Notes under the pieces: model-generated
Databases searched by the model: none
The model's input: only the letters and a program-made list of their open reading frames with translations
Told to the model about the DNA's origin: nothing
Assembly: GCF_000264905.1 (NCBI RefSeq)
Contig: NW_006763131.1
Location: forward strand, 214,138-278,137
Direction: 5' to 3'
DNA from: Stereum hirsutum FP-91666 SS1
Taxonomy: Eukaryota > Basidiomycota > Agaricomycetes > Russulales > Stereaceae
Length of the DNA: 64,000 nt
Program-made: the position numbers and the translations under genes
Part shown: positions 11,936-23,054 of the stretch, piece after piece
Numbering within the stretch: the stretch's first letter is position 1
How the letters are laid out: each line of letters starts with the position of its first letter

Positions 11936-13097
11936 TTTCTATTTCTCTTTCTCTTTCTCTTTCTATTGAGATAATGTCCAGGTGAGCGACGTCTTTCTTT
12001 CGAAGCTGGTCGAGGGTTATGCTGTCACGTGTTACCTTTGGAGTTTCAGTGACCACGCCCTGCCAGTGTACCCTTCTCCTTCTCAGAGCACGGCACAGAA
12101 GAAGACAAAGTCTAAAGACGAAGAGACGAACTTCACATCAAAATTCGTGCGCGAGAGTCGAATCGGGGGTTTCAAGTCGAGGTTGATCCCGGTCACGTTG
12201 CGAGAGCCCGAGGATGTCAATGATTCCAATCCGACTCAAGTTTAACTTGAAGGAAGGGAAGGGAAGAGAGCCGGGATCTTGGTGGAACGATTCAAGAAGT
12301 TAATAGTCTTAGTTATGGGCGGTTATCGATTATCATTGGTCGCCACCTCATCTCAATTTAAATGTGTGGCGTCGACTCCGCACGGTGGAATCGGAATTGT
12401 TGACCGCAGGTTACTGGCACTCGTCTTGAATCTTGCAGAACGTAGGATGCATATGCATGTGCGCACACCTTCCGATAAGTCCAACGCCACATGTATTGGG
12501 CCACTGGCACTCGAATACTAAGTGTGACGGGTCGATGATCCCGGCGGAGGTCGACATGCATCCCGTATCGTAAGATGAAGTGACTCATGAATTAGACTCA
12601 GAGGATCTAGATGACCGGACCCCTGAATGAATCTGGAGAGGAGAAAAGAGGATAGGACTCGGGCTTGTTAGCACATGAACGACTCGAGAGTCAGCTGAAC
12701 GGATGAGACAAGTAAGCCAAGTAAGTGCTGTGAGTTGGTGGTCCATTGTACTAGTACCCCTTTAGGCTTCAGATTGACTCACAGGATACGACGAGAGCAG
12801 TTAAACGAAGTCGAAGAAGTAATCAAAATCTTCATGTAAGGAGCGACGCGTCGAAGTCTAAAGGCTGGCGGGGATTTGGCGCCGGGGATCAACCACAGTT
12901 GACCTTTATCACGACTGATGGATGAGAAGACGTATGTACTCAAAACAGGTCTCGGTCACCGTAAATGACTGGGCAGTCTGATCGAGAAGAGAGCAGTGCA
13001 TGAGTAGTGGTTTTTCATTCTCTTCGGGGTGCTCAAGTGACAAGAGAAAGTGCTGAGTCTCCGATTGATTAAGTAGTGCGGCATCGAGTCTACTCGT
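11936..13097. other. Intergenic, no supported gene
   Basis: The region starts with a (tttctc)n tract at about 11938-11966. An 87-codon plus-strand frame (11982-12245) is unremarkable. No RNA gene is recognised. With the pseudogene it forms the segment enclosed by repeats R1 and R2. Confidence 0.35.
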
Positions 13098-13345
13098 AAG
13101 TGACACGCAGACTTTTATTGACAATATCGACACTGACATACGTAGTCGATTCCAATGGACGTCGTACGTCGTTCAGACTGACCATACAAGGTCAACGAAC
13201 GTGGAGGACGACGTGGTCGGAGGGCATGAGCCCCTATTTGAGAATGAGCAAGGCAGTTCCGCTGTCTCGCTCCCACGGCTAAACCGTATCGAGAGATCAC
13301 GAGGGGCCTACCCCAGACGGGAATGATTTTCCGGTGGGGTGAGAT
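13098..13345 (+). repeat. Direct repeat R2 with the same conserved core, upstream of transporter copy 2
   Basis: This is the second copy of R1, with the identical core at about 13218-13300. Both copies begin around cacgcagacttttattga and end near ttttccggtggggt. R2 ends about 270 bp before the ATG of the transporter at 13617, so it may be that gene's distal promoter or an independent transcription unit. No equivalent was found upstream of transporter copy 1. Confidence 0.65.
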
Positions 13346-13616
13346 GAATGCGGGGAAAGTAAAATTCCAGGGACGAATTGAACGCGATGGCTGACGGTGA
13401 TCGTTCCTGCCTTGTCTTGCTTCAGCTTGGGTATGCCCATGGGACCACGCCAGAAGACGCGAACCGCCCGGCTCGCGAGGCGCCGTAGACTATAAAGCCC
13501 ATCGACGCGCCCTATTAGTATTTTCCCCCGCGCCCGTTCTTGCTCTTGAACCGCCCACTTGTCTCACCCTTGTCCCATTCCTCAACGTTCCCAAATCCCC
13601 GCAGACGATTCAGACG

Positions 13617-15737
13617 ATGGCCGACATCGAGAAAGGAACGACGGTGGTGAACGCGAACCCGCCCCCGCCACACACCGCCAACGCCCCGCTCAACAACGGT
13701 CAGCTGTACGGCCAGGGCCATGTCAACTACGCAGCCGGCCCTCCCTACTCCCTGTCCCCCAACCGCCGCACGCTCGGCAATCCCGGTCCTCTGTCCGTAT
13801 TCCCTCTCTCCTCTCCTCTCCTCTGCGCATCACATCGACTCATACCCGTCGAATAGTGGCCTCTTCTCCTTCGCGTCCACGACTCTCATCCTCTCGCTCT
13901 ATAACTGCAACACCCATGGCACGTCCTCCGCCACGCCCAACCTCGTCGTCGGTATGGCACTTTTCTGTGGTGGGCTCGCGCAGCTACTGGCGGGCATGTG
14001 GGAGTTTGCGGTCGGGAACACGTTTGGTGCGACTGGTCAGTTGCTTTCTCCTTTTCTGTCCTTCCATTCCATTCTTTCTCTCTTTTTACTGCGAGACGCG
14101 ATGTTTGCTATCGCGGCCCTTATGTGGACACCCATCGATCCATTACAATCACAAGCGAGGGTCAATGGAGCTCTCCAATCCCATGCAGCGCTCTATTCTC
14201 GCGTCTTTCGTCATCCCCTCGCTTCTGCTTCGCCGCTTCTATCGGCCAATCTAAATCGGCGTCTGTGCATCGTGGATTGATGCCCGGTGCCCGGGTCCGA
14301 GGATATAGCTGGATATAGGCATGCGAGCGAATAAGCCATCCGTGACTTTATTTGGAGTCGGATATTTTCGAGCGCTCGACTTGGACGCTCGCTCGAATCG
14401 GAGAAACTGCTGCGATTGGGGCTTCCATCCTGTCATCTCATCGAGCCTTTCGAATCGATTCTGTACCCCGAACCACGAACCCGGGGTGGATCTTTCAGAG
14501 ATGCGAGGGGGCACGAAACCTTTGTTCGCATGAGCTGTCTCTCTGGCGCTCGTCCGTTTTGCGCTGCTCAAGAATCAAGTGCACGAAGTGACGCGCGCCT
14601 GAAGAGAAGGAGCTTTTTACATCTACATGGTCGACTTTTCATTTTGACCCGTGCTTCTGTCGAGTGCTTCCACTCACTCGTGACCATTATGATCTAGTGG
14701 ATCATGCGGCATTCGCATGAATCTCATGTCTGCTCGCTTAAATCTCGGTTTTCTCAGTCCGCCTCGCGCGTTCTCGTGACCATTTGACCATTCGCCAATT
14801 TGAAGTTGCGTCTCTGGACAAGTCGCTCTCGTTCGGGCGGGTTTGCTGACTTTGTTCTTGATTCCGTTTCTACGTACGTACGGACTGGACATCTACACGC
14901 ATACACGAACACGAACATGGACGCAACACAATGAACCGACAAATTCCATCTCACCCACCACCCCCCGCCTTCCCCGCCCATCAGCCTTCTCATCCTACGG
15001 CGCCTTCTGGCTCTCCTACGCCACCATCCTCATCCCCGGCTCTGGAATCGCGGACGCGTTCACTGAGAACCCATCGGAGGAGCCGAACGCGATTGGGATA
15101 TTTTTGATTAGTTGGATGATTGTTACTTTTATATTTTTGTGGGTTTCTTTCTTTTTTCTTGAGTTTTTGAGTGTTCTGCGTTGGGTCTTGTGTGGGATGA
15201 GAGAACGAGGGATGGGACGATGGGACGATGGGACGTGAGGATGGGTTGGGGGAGGATGGGGAAACGAGATGAGAGACACGAGATCGCTGACGCGCTTGAT
15301 TTTTGCATTTGCATTTGTAGCCTGTCGTGTCTGAGGCGGAGTATCGGCCTTTTGGCGCTCTTTGGCTTTTTGACGATCACGTTTATGTTGCTCGCTATCG
15401 GTCCGTCTTCGTTTCATATCCTCTACTCGAGTGATGCGTGGCTGATTTTCATTCGTTCTTCTTCTTTATCTTCCTACTTTGTCCTCTCTTTCACCTCCCG
15501 CTACCTCCTCTCCTCGTCAATCGTCGATCTCCGCTCTCGTTTAACTTACGCACGCCGCCCCTCCCTCCCCACCCACCAGCAAACTTCACAGGCAAATCCT
15601 CCGTCACGACCGCCGGCGGCGTCTTTGGCGCCATCACGGCGTTCATCGCGTATTATTGTGGCGCGGCGGAACTGTTGACGGTGGACGATGCGTTTATGTT
15701 GCCGTTGGGGCATCAGATCGCGAAGAGGAATGATTAG
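13617..15737 (+). CDS. GPR1/FUN34/YaaH (AceTr) family acetate/carboxylate transporter, copy 2
   Basis: This is a paralogue of 6540-8420 with the same exon plan. The protein starts MADIEKGTTVVNANPPPP and has NPGPLGLFSFAST spliced across intron 1, NTHGTSSATPNLVVGMALF, MWEFAVGNTFGATAFSSYGA, a TM exon LLALFGFLTITFMLLAI, and a last exon NFTGKSSVTTAGG ending HQIAKRND. Donors and acceptors keep phase throughout. Intron 2 (14036-14984) is 949 nt, very long for this genome. Its first about 100 nt share a stretch with the same intron of copy 1 (ATGTTTGCTATCGCGG here, ATGTTGGCTATCACGG there). Predicted role: plasma-membrane carboxylate uptake or export. The substrate is inferred from family only. Confidence 0.87.
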
Positions 15738-17727
15738 GTGTACGATGCGTATGGGAGACATAAGAGATGGAACGAGGGGAAGGTGATAGGCGGCGGGATG
15801 GTGGGGAGGGGACGGGGATGGTGAGGAAGATCTAGGTTTTTCCGAGTGTCTTTGGGTGACTGCAGCCTGAGTGGTGAGGATGTTGTGCGACTCTGGTTTT
15901 ATGGTTCTACGTTACATCACCCTTTCTCGTCTCATAATCACTCCCCTTTTTCACAATTTTTTTCGATTCTGTTCCTATTCCTATTCCGACCCTCCCTCGT
16001 CCCTTCGCACAAGTTGTCCTGTTTCTACTCCGACTCCCTTCCGAAGTGTCTTTTTTCTTTTGTCGATTGTCGATTGTCTGTCGTCTGATATTCCTCCTCG
16101 CCGTCTGATATTCGTCCTCGCCGTCTGTCGTCCGCTACTCCTCCTTGGTCGCCCTGACTCGTTCCATTTCAACTTCAAGTTCATCAGCCTTTGTATTAAT
16201 CCATGCTTTTCAAGTTGCAGCGGCATCTCTGAGACGTTCTGACGTGGACTCCGTGGCAGTTTTGGGGGTTCTGCCTTCTGCTGAGGCTCAAGTTATCATG
16301 TAGACTTATGTCGAGAAATTTACGGGAAATTCGCCTTTCCGGGCGCTTCCGCAGCCGTCGATCACTTATGGATCGGCCGGCCGCGGCACGGCACAGCCAC
16401 GCCACGTGCGTCCACCTGCCTCCGTTGGGCGGCGCGCTTCGCGCGCCGCCACTTTGCTTCCAGTGTTCGAACACTTCATTACTCTCGTTGCTCTCCCTCT
16501 CGTCTCGATACTTTCAGGGTATATATGCTTGTATCATATGTTTTCCTCTATTGTGATTACTTTGAGTGACCTCCAGTACCTGCAAGTGTCTTTATATACA
16601 AGTTTTTGTTCATTTTCTTCTCAATTTTTGAGGCAGAGGCTACCAGATGGCACCGTGTGGCCCGGAAAAGTTTGAGTGATGGCGAGCAAGTCCAAGGTCA
16701 GCCGAAGAGCATGCGATGACACCAAGACCTCACGATGGACGAAAGCTGGTCAGCCGCTAAATATAGAGCGCGATGCGCAAAAGAGACGGGCTTGAACGCA
16801 CTGACGCCATGCCGAAATTTAAGGAATAAGTTGCAGAGCTCGTTCGTTTGGCGGGAATAAGTGAAATAAGTAGTGCCGAACTTTACATTTACAGAAAATT
16901 TACTGAAGAAGCTGCTTGCGATCAAAGTCCTGTAAATTTTTTGTAAGCGAGATGAGTCCGAGATGTGTATCGGACAGTGCCACAGGCCCGCACTTGGGAC
17001 GTTTCGCTACTCTCTCGTGCCGCGAGATCGCCACCTCGATAGAAGTTATTTTTTCTGGCGCCTGCGGCGCGTTTGATACTCAGAACATCCTTTTGGGTGA
17101 CCATTTTTCGTGCCTGCGGCGCCCGCGATGAGAAAGTGCCACACACAACTGAAAGTGGCTACTGCAGTGCCACCCAAAGCCTTGCCAAAGCCGCACACAT
17201 ACGAGAAACAAAGATTTATTTATATCTGTGTATGCACCTACATACTCTGTTTGTCAGAACACACTCCCGACCCTCGAATCGTGCTCTCAAGGGATGGTGA
17301 CTCGAACGACGTCTGCGCTGCGACGGACGTGTACCCAGAACCCGGCTGAGCGACCTCATCTCGTTTCACTCCGGACATCCATCGCTTAGGTAGTCGGCAC
17401 GTCCTCGATCACCCGCGGCCATTTACTGGAATTTACAGGCAAGTGTAAATTTCTCTGATTATACTGACTTATCATTACGGTCGCGGCACCAGCTTGAGTG
17501 TATCGACAGCGGAGAATCAACCCGGGTCACTACATATAATAAGAATAAGACGGTACTCAAGTGATGCGGACGTTCGTGGGGCGCATAAGTATGTCGAGGG
17601 TAGTCATGAGAATCGAGATCGACTGCGATGTCAGGGTGAGGATGAGTAGTGTGGTGCAGTGCAGAACGTCATGTTCGGCCTTTGGTTGACTTGGAAGGGA
17701 AAACGGAGTTTCACAACGATACGCATA
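15738..17727. other. Intergenic about 2 kb, GC hairpins, no supported gene
   Basis: After the transporter's 3' UTR comes a CT-rich stretch (15.9-16.2 kb). Then follow GC-rich patches with palindromes: a perfect 10-bp stem at 16428-16450, and cgcctgcggcgc-like words at 17060-17070 and 17112-17122. The words gatggcaccgtgtggc (about 16647) and agtgccac recall short palindromes elsewhere in the window. This looks like old transposon sequence, with no coding remnant I can name. Confidence 0.35.
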
Positions 17728-18923
17728 CACTTCGCCGGTGGCACCCTTTTCGTCTCGGAAAAGGTCTCCGAAAAGGCAACGGAAAAGACTGTCTTTTCCG
17801 ATGTAATTACATGACAGAAAATATTGTATTTTCAGCCCAGGAAATGTAATGGAAAAAACGAGTTTTTCTGTCACATTTTCCACTCTATTGTTCTCTCTGA
17901 AAGTCCCCTCTCTTTGTGGAATAAAAGGCTTTGTTTACCACCGGGAAAACATGGTCTTTTCTCAGAGTCAAAGGGCTCGGAAAACATTGACATTTCTGTC
18001 GCCTGTTCAACGACCGAAAAGGAAATCTTTTATGAAACAAAAATTCAGCATTTTCTTGAGCAGAAAGGCAATCTTTTTGTGGTGCGGGCACTGCGTGGGC
18101 ACGGTGTGGGCATGGTGTGGGCACTGTGTGGGCACGACATTTTCCCCCACAAAAAGATCACCTTTTTGCTCGAGAAAAGGCTAGATTTTTGTTTCATAAA
18201 ATATTCCCTTTTCAGTCGTTGAAAAGACTCTGAAAAATATGATATTTTCAAAGCACTTGTATGGTAGGAAAAGACTACATTTTCCTAAAAGTCAATGAAA
18301 CCTTTTGTTCTACAAAAATAGAACTTTTTCATTGAGGACAATGGAGCAAACAAATTGCCAGAAAAGACGATCTTTTCCATTACATTTTCCAAACTATAAA
18401 TAAGATAGGGCTCATCGACGGTCCGCCTACCTCCGGTGTGGCGCGGTCTGGATGGGAATCACTGTAAAGTTAATAACATCGACAAAATTCATTTTCGAGC
18501 TTGTATGATTTGAGAAATGTCCTTCAGAGACGTATTCTTAACAACTCTGTGCGGATGGATTTTTGGATTTTTGACCTCAGGCCTTTACTTTGGTTAATAA
18601 AGCTGGGGGACAACTCTCTCAATGAAGGCTCACTCGAGACACAAAAATAGAAATCTCAAAAATTCTGGCTGCACAGAGTTTCTCTAAATACATCTCTGAA
18701 CAAGAATCACTAAGGACACAAAGCATGAAAACGAAATCTGTCAATGTTATTAACGCGAGAGTGAATTATCCCGCAATACAGTGCCACACCGGAGGTAGGC
18801 GGACCGTCGATGAGCCCTATCTTACATTATTTTCTGGGTCACAAATAAGTGAAAAAAGATGTCCTTTTCCCGAACCTTTTCGGGAATCTTTTCCCAGGGG
18901 AAAAGGTTGGCATCGGCGAAGTG
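17728..18923. mobile_element. Fold-back / MITE-like DNA transposon with nested inverted repeats (CACTA-like ends)
   Basis: The outer arms are inverted copies: CACTTCGCCGGTGGCACCC at the left and CACTTCGCCGATGCCAACC (reverse complement) at the right. Both are followed by runs of ccttttc/gaaaagg. Flanks show ATA on both sides (17725-17727 and 18924-18926), fitting a 3-bp target duplication. Inside are two further inverted pairs: about 18008-18085 with 18150-18226, and about 18395-18580 with 18655-18838. No transposase is encoded, so the element is non-autonomous. A CACT start plus 3-bp duplication fits the CACTA (EnSpm) group, but the family assignment is an inference. Confidence 0.7.
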
Positions 18924-19740
18924 ATAAACCTCTACTTGCTTGAAGCTATCCAACGACAAGTTCTTACCTTGTCCAAAGGTCGACGTAACTAGTCACATTG
19001 CTCGGCAGCGTATACAACGACATCACAGATAGTGTTCATTTCAAAGACGTAGCAACGGTTTACAAGGTCATTGGAGCGGGGTGGGCGAGCCAGGGGGTTG
19101 GAAGGGCAGGCGAGGAGGGTTTACTAGTACAAAAAATGAGACGAGAACAAACTAATCGTACAGTCCGGGCGGACGAGACAGCAAGGTTACGCGACGAGAA
19201 AGGCTGAAAAGAAAGGGGACTCTAAGCCGCACGCATTGAGAAACGGGGGGGGAGAGAGGGAGGACCCGACGTACCTGGGCGAGAAATCGACGATCAAATT
19301 CCTGGGCGCAAAGGTTCACTCTTCAGTCGGCAGAACAGATTGCGGAGTAGAAAGATAGAGAACGCACCAGGGCAGCAATTCACCAATCAAGACGTCAACC
19401 AAGCTCCGTCGATAACCGGACGACGAAACAAGAACCAGAGGGATTGAAAGAGAAGAGGGGGAGCTGAGACGACGTCGAAGAACCAGACGAAAGCGTGCAA
19501 TCCGCCAGAGACCTAAACGATCAAAAAAGGGGCGTCAGTTACAAAACATAAAGGATAGAAAGAAAATTGGGACGAACGATGAGCAGACGAATCGAGTATC
19601 AAGCACGCGTCTGAACCAACGAGACAAGGAAAGGGAAAAAAAAAGAACCGGAAGACGAGGAGAAAGGACAGTGGGGGCAGAGGGTGGGGAGGACGACGAC
19701 GATGACGACGACGACGACGGAGCTTGGATGGTGCTTGCGC
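18924..19740. other. Intergenic, 3' flank of the trypsin-like gene
   Basis: No coding frame is supported. The right part (19.4-19.74 kb) is purine-rich and includes a (gac)n run just before the stop codon of the minus-strand gene. Confidence 0.4.
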
Positions 19741-21983
19741 TCAGTCGAGGGTGTACTCCATGCCGTAGAAGTCGGCAGAGGGATACTTCTCGAGGAGCAG
19801 CTTGATAACCCACCAGAGGGGCGTGCCGTAAGTGACGTGGCTGTGCATTCCTCGAGGCATGCCCGAGTGCAGGACGGCGAGGCCGTCACCGTCGCCGTTG
19901 AAGATGAGAGATGCGGAATCGCCCTTGGCCGAAAAGTCTCCAGCGCCCTTGCGATTATAGACGACGACCTCGCGGGACTCGAGTCCGAACTCGGTACAAG
20001 TGTAGGCGTCCATGCCGGAGTAGTTGCCCAACGTAAGCTTGGTGGTGTTGCCATACTTGGCGACGACGTAAAGCGGCTCTCCGTTCTTGCCTTCCGTATC
20101 GGGGTTCATGACGAGGCGGCGAGGTAGAGCGCGACGGATGGGGAGCTGGAGGTTGGCTGGGATGGTCTTGCTCTGGCGAATGGTGTCGACGGGCCAGAAG
20201 AGATCCTCGAGTTGACCAGCGTCGTATTGGTTACCTGAAGTGGGTTAAAAAATGTTTAGTAGTTAGTAAACGAGATTGGAATGACGAGAGAGAGAGAGAG
20301 AAAAAAAAGAGGGGGTTAAGGAGGAAATGAAGACGGCACGTACCGAGGTCGACGATGTTGCCCGTGAAGTTCTCGAGCTTCTCCTCATCGACAGCCACTG
20401 TAGCGATGTCTCGAGTGTAAGGGCGGTCGCCAACCCTGACAGAGATCTCAGGAGCCCAGTGGACATGGCCGAGCTTACGGTTGTCGACATCCCTCCACGT
20501 CTCGACGACTTGGTCGAATAAGTCCTGGAGAGTGGCGTTGTCCTCGTCCTTGTCGTCCAGGGCGGTCTGCTTGCGTTGCATGGCCCTGGTCGTCTGCCCG
20601 CCAGCCTTGGCCTCCAACTCCTTCAGCTCTGCGGCAAGTCGGACGGCGTCGCGGAGGCTTGTGTTGAGGGCGTCCTCGACCTCGTCGAAGGCACGACCGA
20701 AGCGGCGCTCACCGCAGACAAGGATGCTCAGAGGGTTGGCGGCGTCCCAGTCGTAATGGGTGGTCGTGACGAGGGTGGCCACGTGTTTGTTGGTGAGGGC
20801 GAAGGTCGTGTTGCTGGGGCTGCCATCGCTGGTCTTGCCCTCCCGGAACAGAAGCGTGACGGTGCCCTGCGCATCGTCGGACGCTCTAGCGATGGGGATG
20901 CCTAGGCCCGTGTTGAAGGGATGGTTGAGCCCGAAGGTGGGGCTGGTGTTATCCGCGACGCTCACGAGAGGCGTGCCGCCCAGCCTCTCGACACTCCCTT
21001 CGTACCATTCGACGACCACACCGGTGACCTGGGCGTCGTTGAGGATGTGAAGGATGTCAGGGGTGGCGTCGCGAACAGCCTCGGCGTTGGTGGTGTTGGG
21101 ACGGACGGCAATCCACACGACGATGGGCCCAAACGTCTCCTCGCCGCCCTCCTCGTCGACGGTCGAGAAGCGGGCTGTCTTGAGCGCCGAGTACTTGAGA
21201 CCGCGAGCCTTGAGCGAGTCCATGATCTGAGGAGCGACGGTAGAATCCCAGACCTCGTTGAGACGCGTATTGAAGACGCCATAAGCGGTCTTGGTGGGGA
21301 CCTTGAAGAAGCGGTCTCCGACTTTCGGGAGCGGGAACTCGTTGGTCTCGAAATCAGAGCGCCACAAGAGCTTGGGAGGGTTGCCGGAGATGCCGTGGTA
21401 CCAGAAGTTGATCTCGAACTGGGAGATGAGGTCGGGAGGGACGACGGTCAGGGCAGAGGAGTTGTTGCTGAGTTGCGAGAAGAGGGTCTCGGCGTCGCTT
21501 AGGACGGGGGAGACTGGAAAGGACGGAGAGGTGGGAGACGTAGAAGAGTGCCCAGGACGTCCTTGGGTGGGAGTCTGGGGTGCGTACTTGCGCCTCAGAC
21601 AGTCGATCTGGAAACAGTTGACGACTGAAAGGAGAACGAAAAACGGGATGGTGAGCACATGGGAACCGAAACGGGCATAGAAATAAAGAAAACTGAAAAA
21701 GACTTACAGCCAAGGCGGCCGGGGTCAGCCCTCACTGCTTGGACGATATCTCTGACTCCCGGAAGAGCATCTACGAGGTGGACGGACAATGATGAGTGAG
21801 CGAGATGGACGTGTGTGTATAACGACGAAAGCAGCTCACTTTCGCCCAGAAATCCGAGTGTAACAAGCTCTTGTTCGGTCAGATCGACGATCTCTGGAGG
21901 GAGGGGGAAACGTTTCAGCCATAGTAACGAAGAGGAACGACGGCGAGCAGCAACTCACTCTTCTTGCGATATTCACCATCCAT
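19741..21983 (-). CDS. Large basidiomycete protein with a trypsin-like His/Asp/Ser triad
   Basis: The model is complement(19741..20234, 20344..21624, 21708..21770, 21840..21893, 21959..21983), which gives exactly 639 codons. The start reads MDGEYRKK and has no signal peptide, so a cytosolic protein is likely. The order of motifs is that of chymotrypsin-fold proteases: TNKHVA (His328), RDIATVAVD (Asp453) and GDSAS (Ser581). Between His and Asp lies a charged, probably helical insert (about 350-425). The usual GDSGG is GDSAS here, so activity is uncertain. The C-terminus ends with a helix-rich tail and GMEYTLD. It resembles large uncharacterised proteins I know from mushroom genomes; the protease link is my reading of the motifs. 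Confidence 0.8.
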
Positions 21984-23054
21984 GAAGAGTGGTTCACGAA
22001 GAGTTGAAGCACCGCGATGCCGTCATCCGCCTGCTGTTCCGACCGAGCTTGGCGTCCTGATCTCGAAATGAGCTCAGTACGGAAATGAGGTGGCATCGGC
22101 CGGCGCTCGGATGAGTCTCAGAACAACATCGGCACCGACCGTCGGCTACCATCAGGCCGCGAATATTGTTTCCGATATCATTTCGGATTGGCGGTGTACA
22201 AAGTGGTCTGAATGAATGTATCATTCCCTTGCGAGAGGCCTCGGGAAGTCTGTCGGAGCCTCGGAACCAACGCATGGGTGCACGGGAGCCGGTCGCGGGG
22301 GGGAGGGAGGGTAGGAGGGGATGAGAGGATGATGTGATCTTTTAAAATATATAGATCTTCCTTTTGAGGACTGTAGTCCAAGTATTATCATCCGTTCGGG
22401 TCCATATTCTTTCATCAGCCTCCTACATGGGAAACTCTGAAGCACAATCTAAAGGAAAACTATAGATTACACATCAAACTACGCTAAATATGGTATTTCG
22501 ACGACTGCATTTTTCCCTCTATGTATAAAATATAGATTTCACAATAGAAATACCTTTAGCGTGCTCTAAATAGTGGTTCCCCCGCCGTGATACCAGGCTC
22601 CTGGGTTGGTCAGCGGTTGCGATTTGGTTGCGATCAACGTTAACCGGAAGCTGCGACGCCACATGATATCATGAGATCCCAAGATGGGTTGGGTGGCGGC
22701 CAATGCTAATCGATAAGCGTCCGTTTGAGCAGAGTCGAATCCCGGGTCTCCCCGACCCTAGGCTCTTCCTTTCCTTTCCTACTGTACAACTCGTTCACTC
22801 GCCACAAGTTCTGTCGACCTCAAGGCCGCAGGGTCTCGCGACCGTCACGGTGACATTGACTTGAGATCCTCCGATCTAGTCGGTTCTCGAGCTCTGGTCG
22901 TTGGGCTGTTCTCTGTCTGCTTCTGTGCCAGCAAGCTGCAAAGAAAGTAACTTCAAGTTGAAGTTGCTTGAAGGGAAAAGTTGGGCAAAAGACAACTTGA
23001 ATGTCACAGGAGACTCAAGTCGAAGACTCGGACAAGAAGTTTGAAAGGCTTGGG
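21984..23054. other. Intergenic between divergent genes
   Basis: This region lies between the 5' ends of the trypsin-like gene (-) and the NAT9-like gene (+). It holds AT-rich stretches around 22440-22570. I see no RNA gene; a tRNA-like B-box word near 22730 was examined and rejected. Confidence 0.4.

Noticed and set aside
20921..21502. 193-codon plus-strand gene
   Set aside because: Antisense shadow of the trypsin-like gene, whose spliced model closes to an exact number of codons.
22690..22750. tRNA gene
   Set aside because: A B-box-like word (gagtcgaatcccgg) is present, but no A box or acceptor stem pairs with it.
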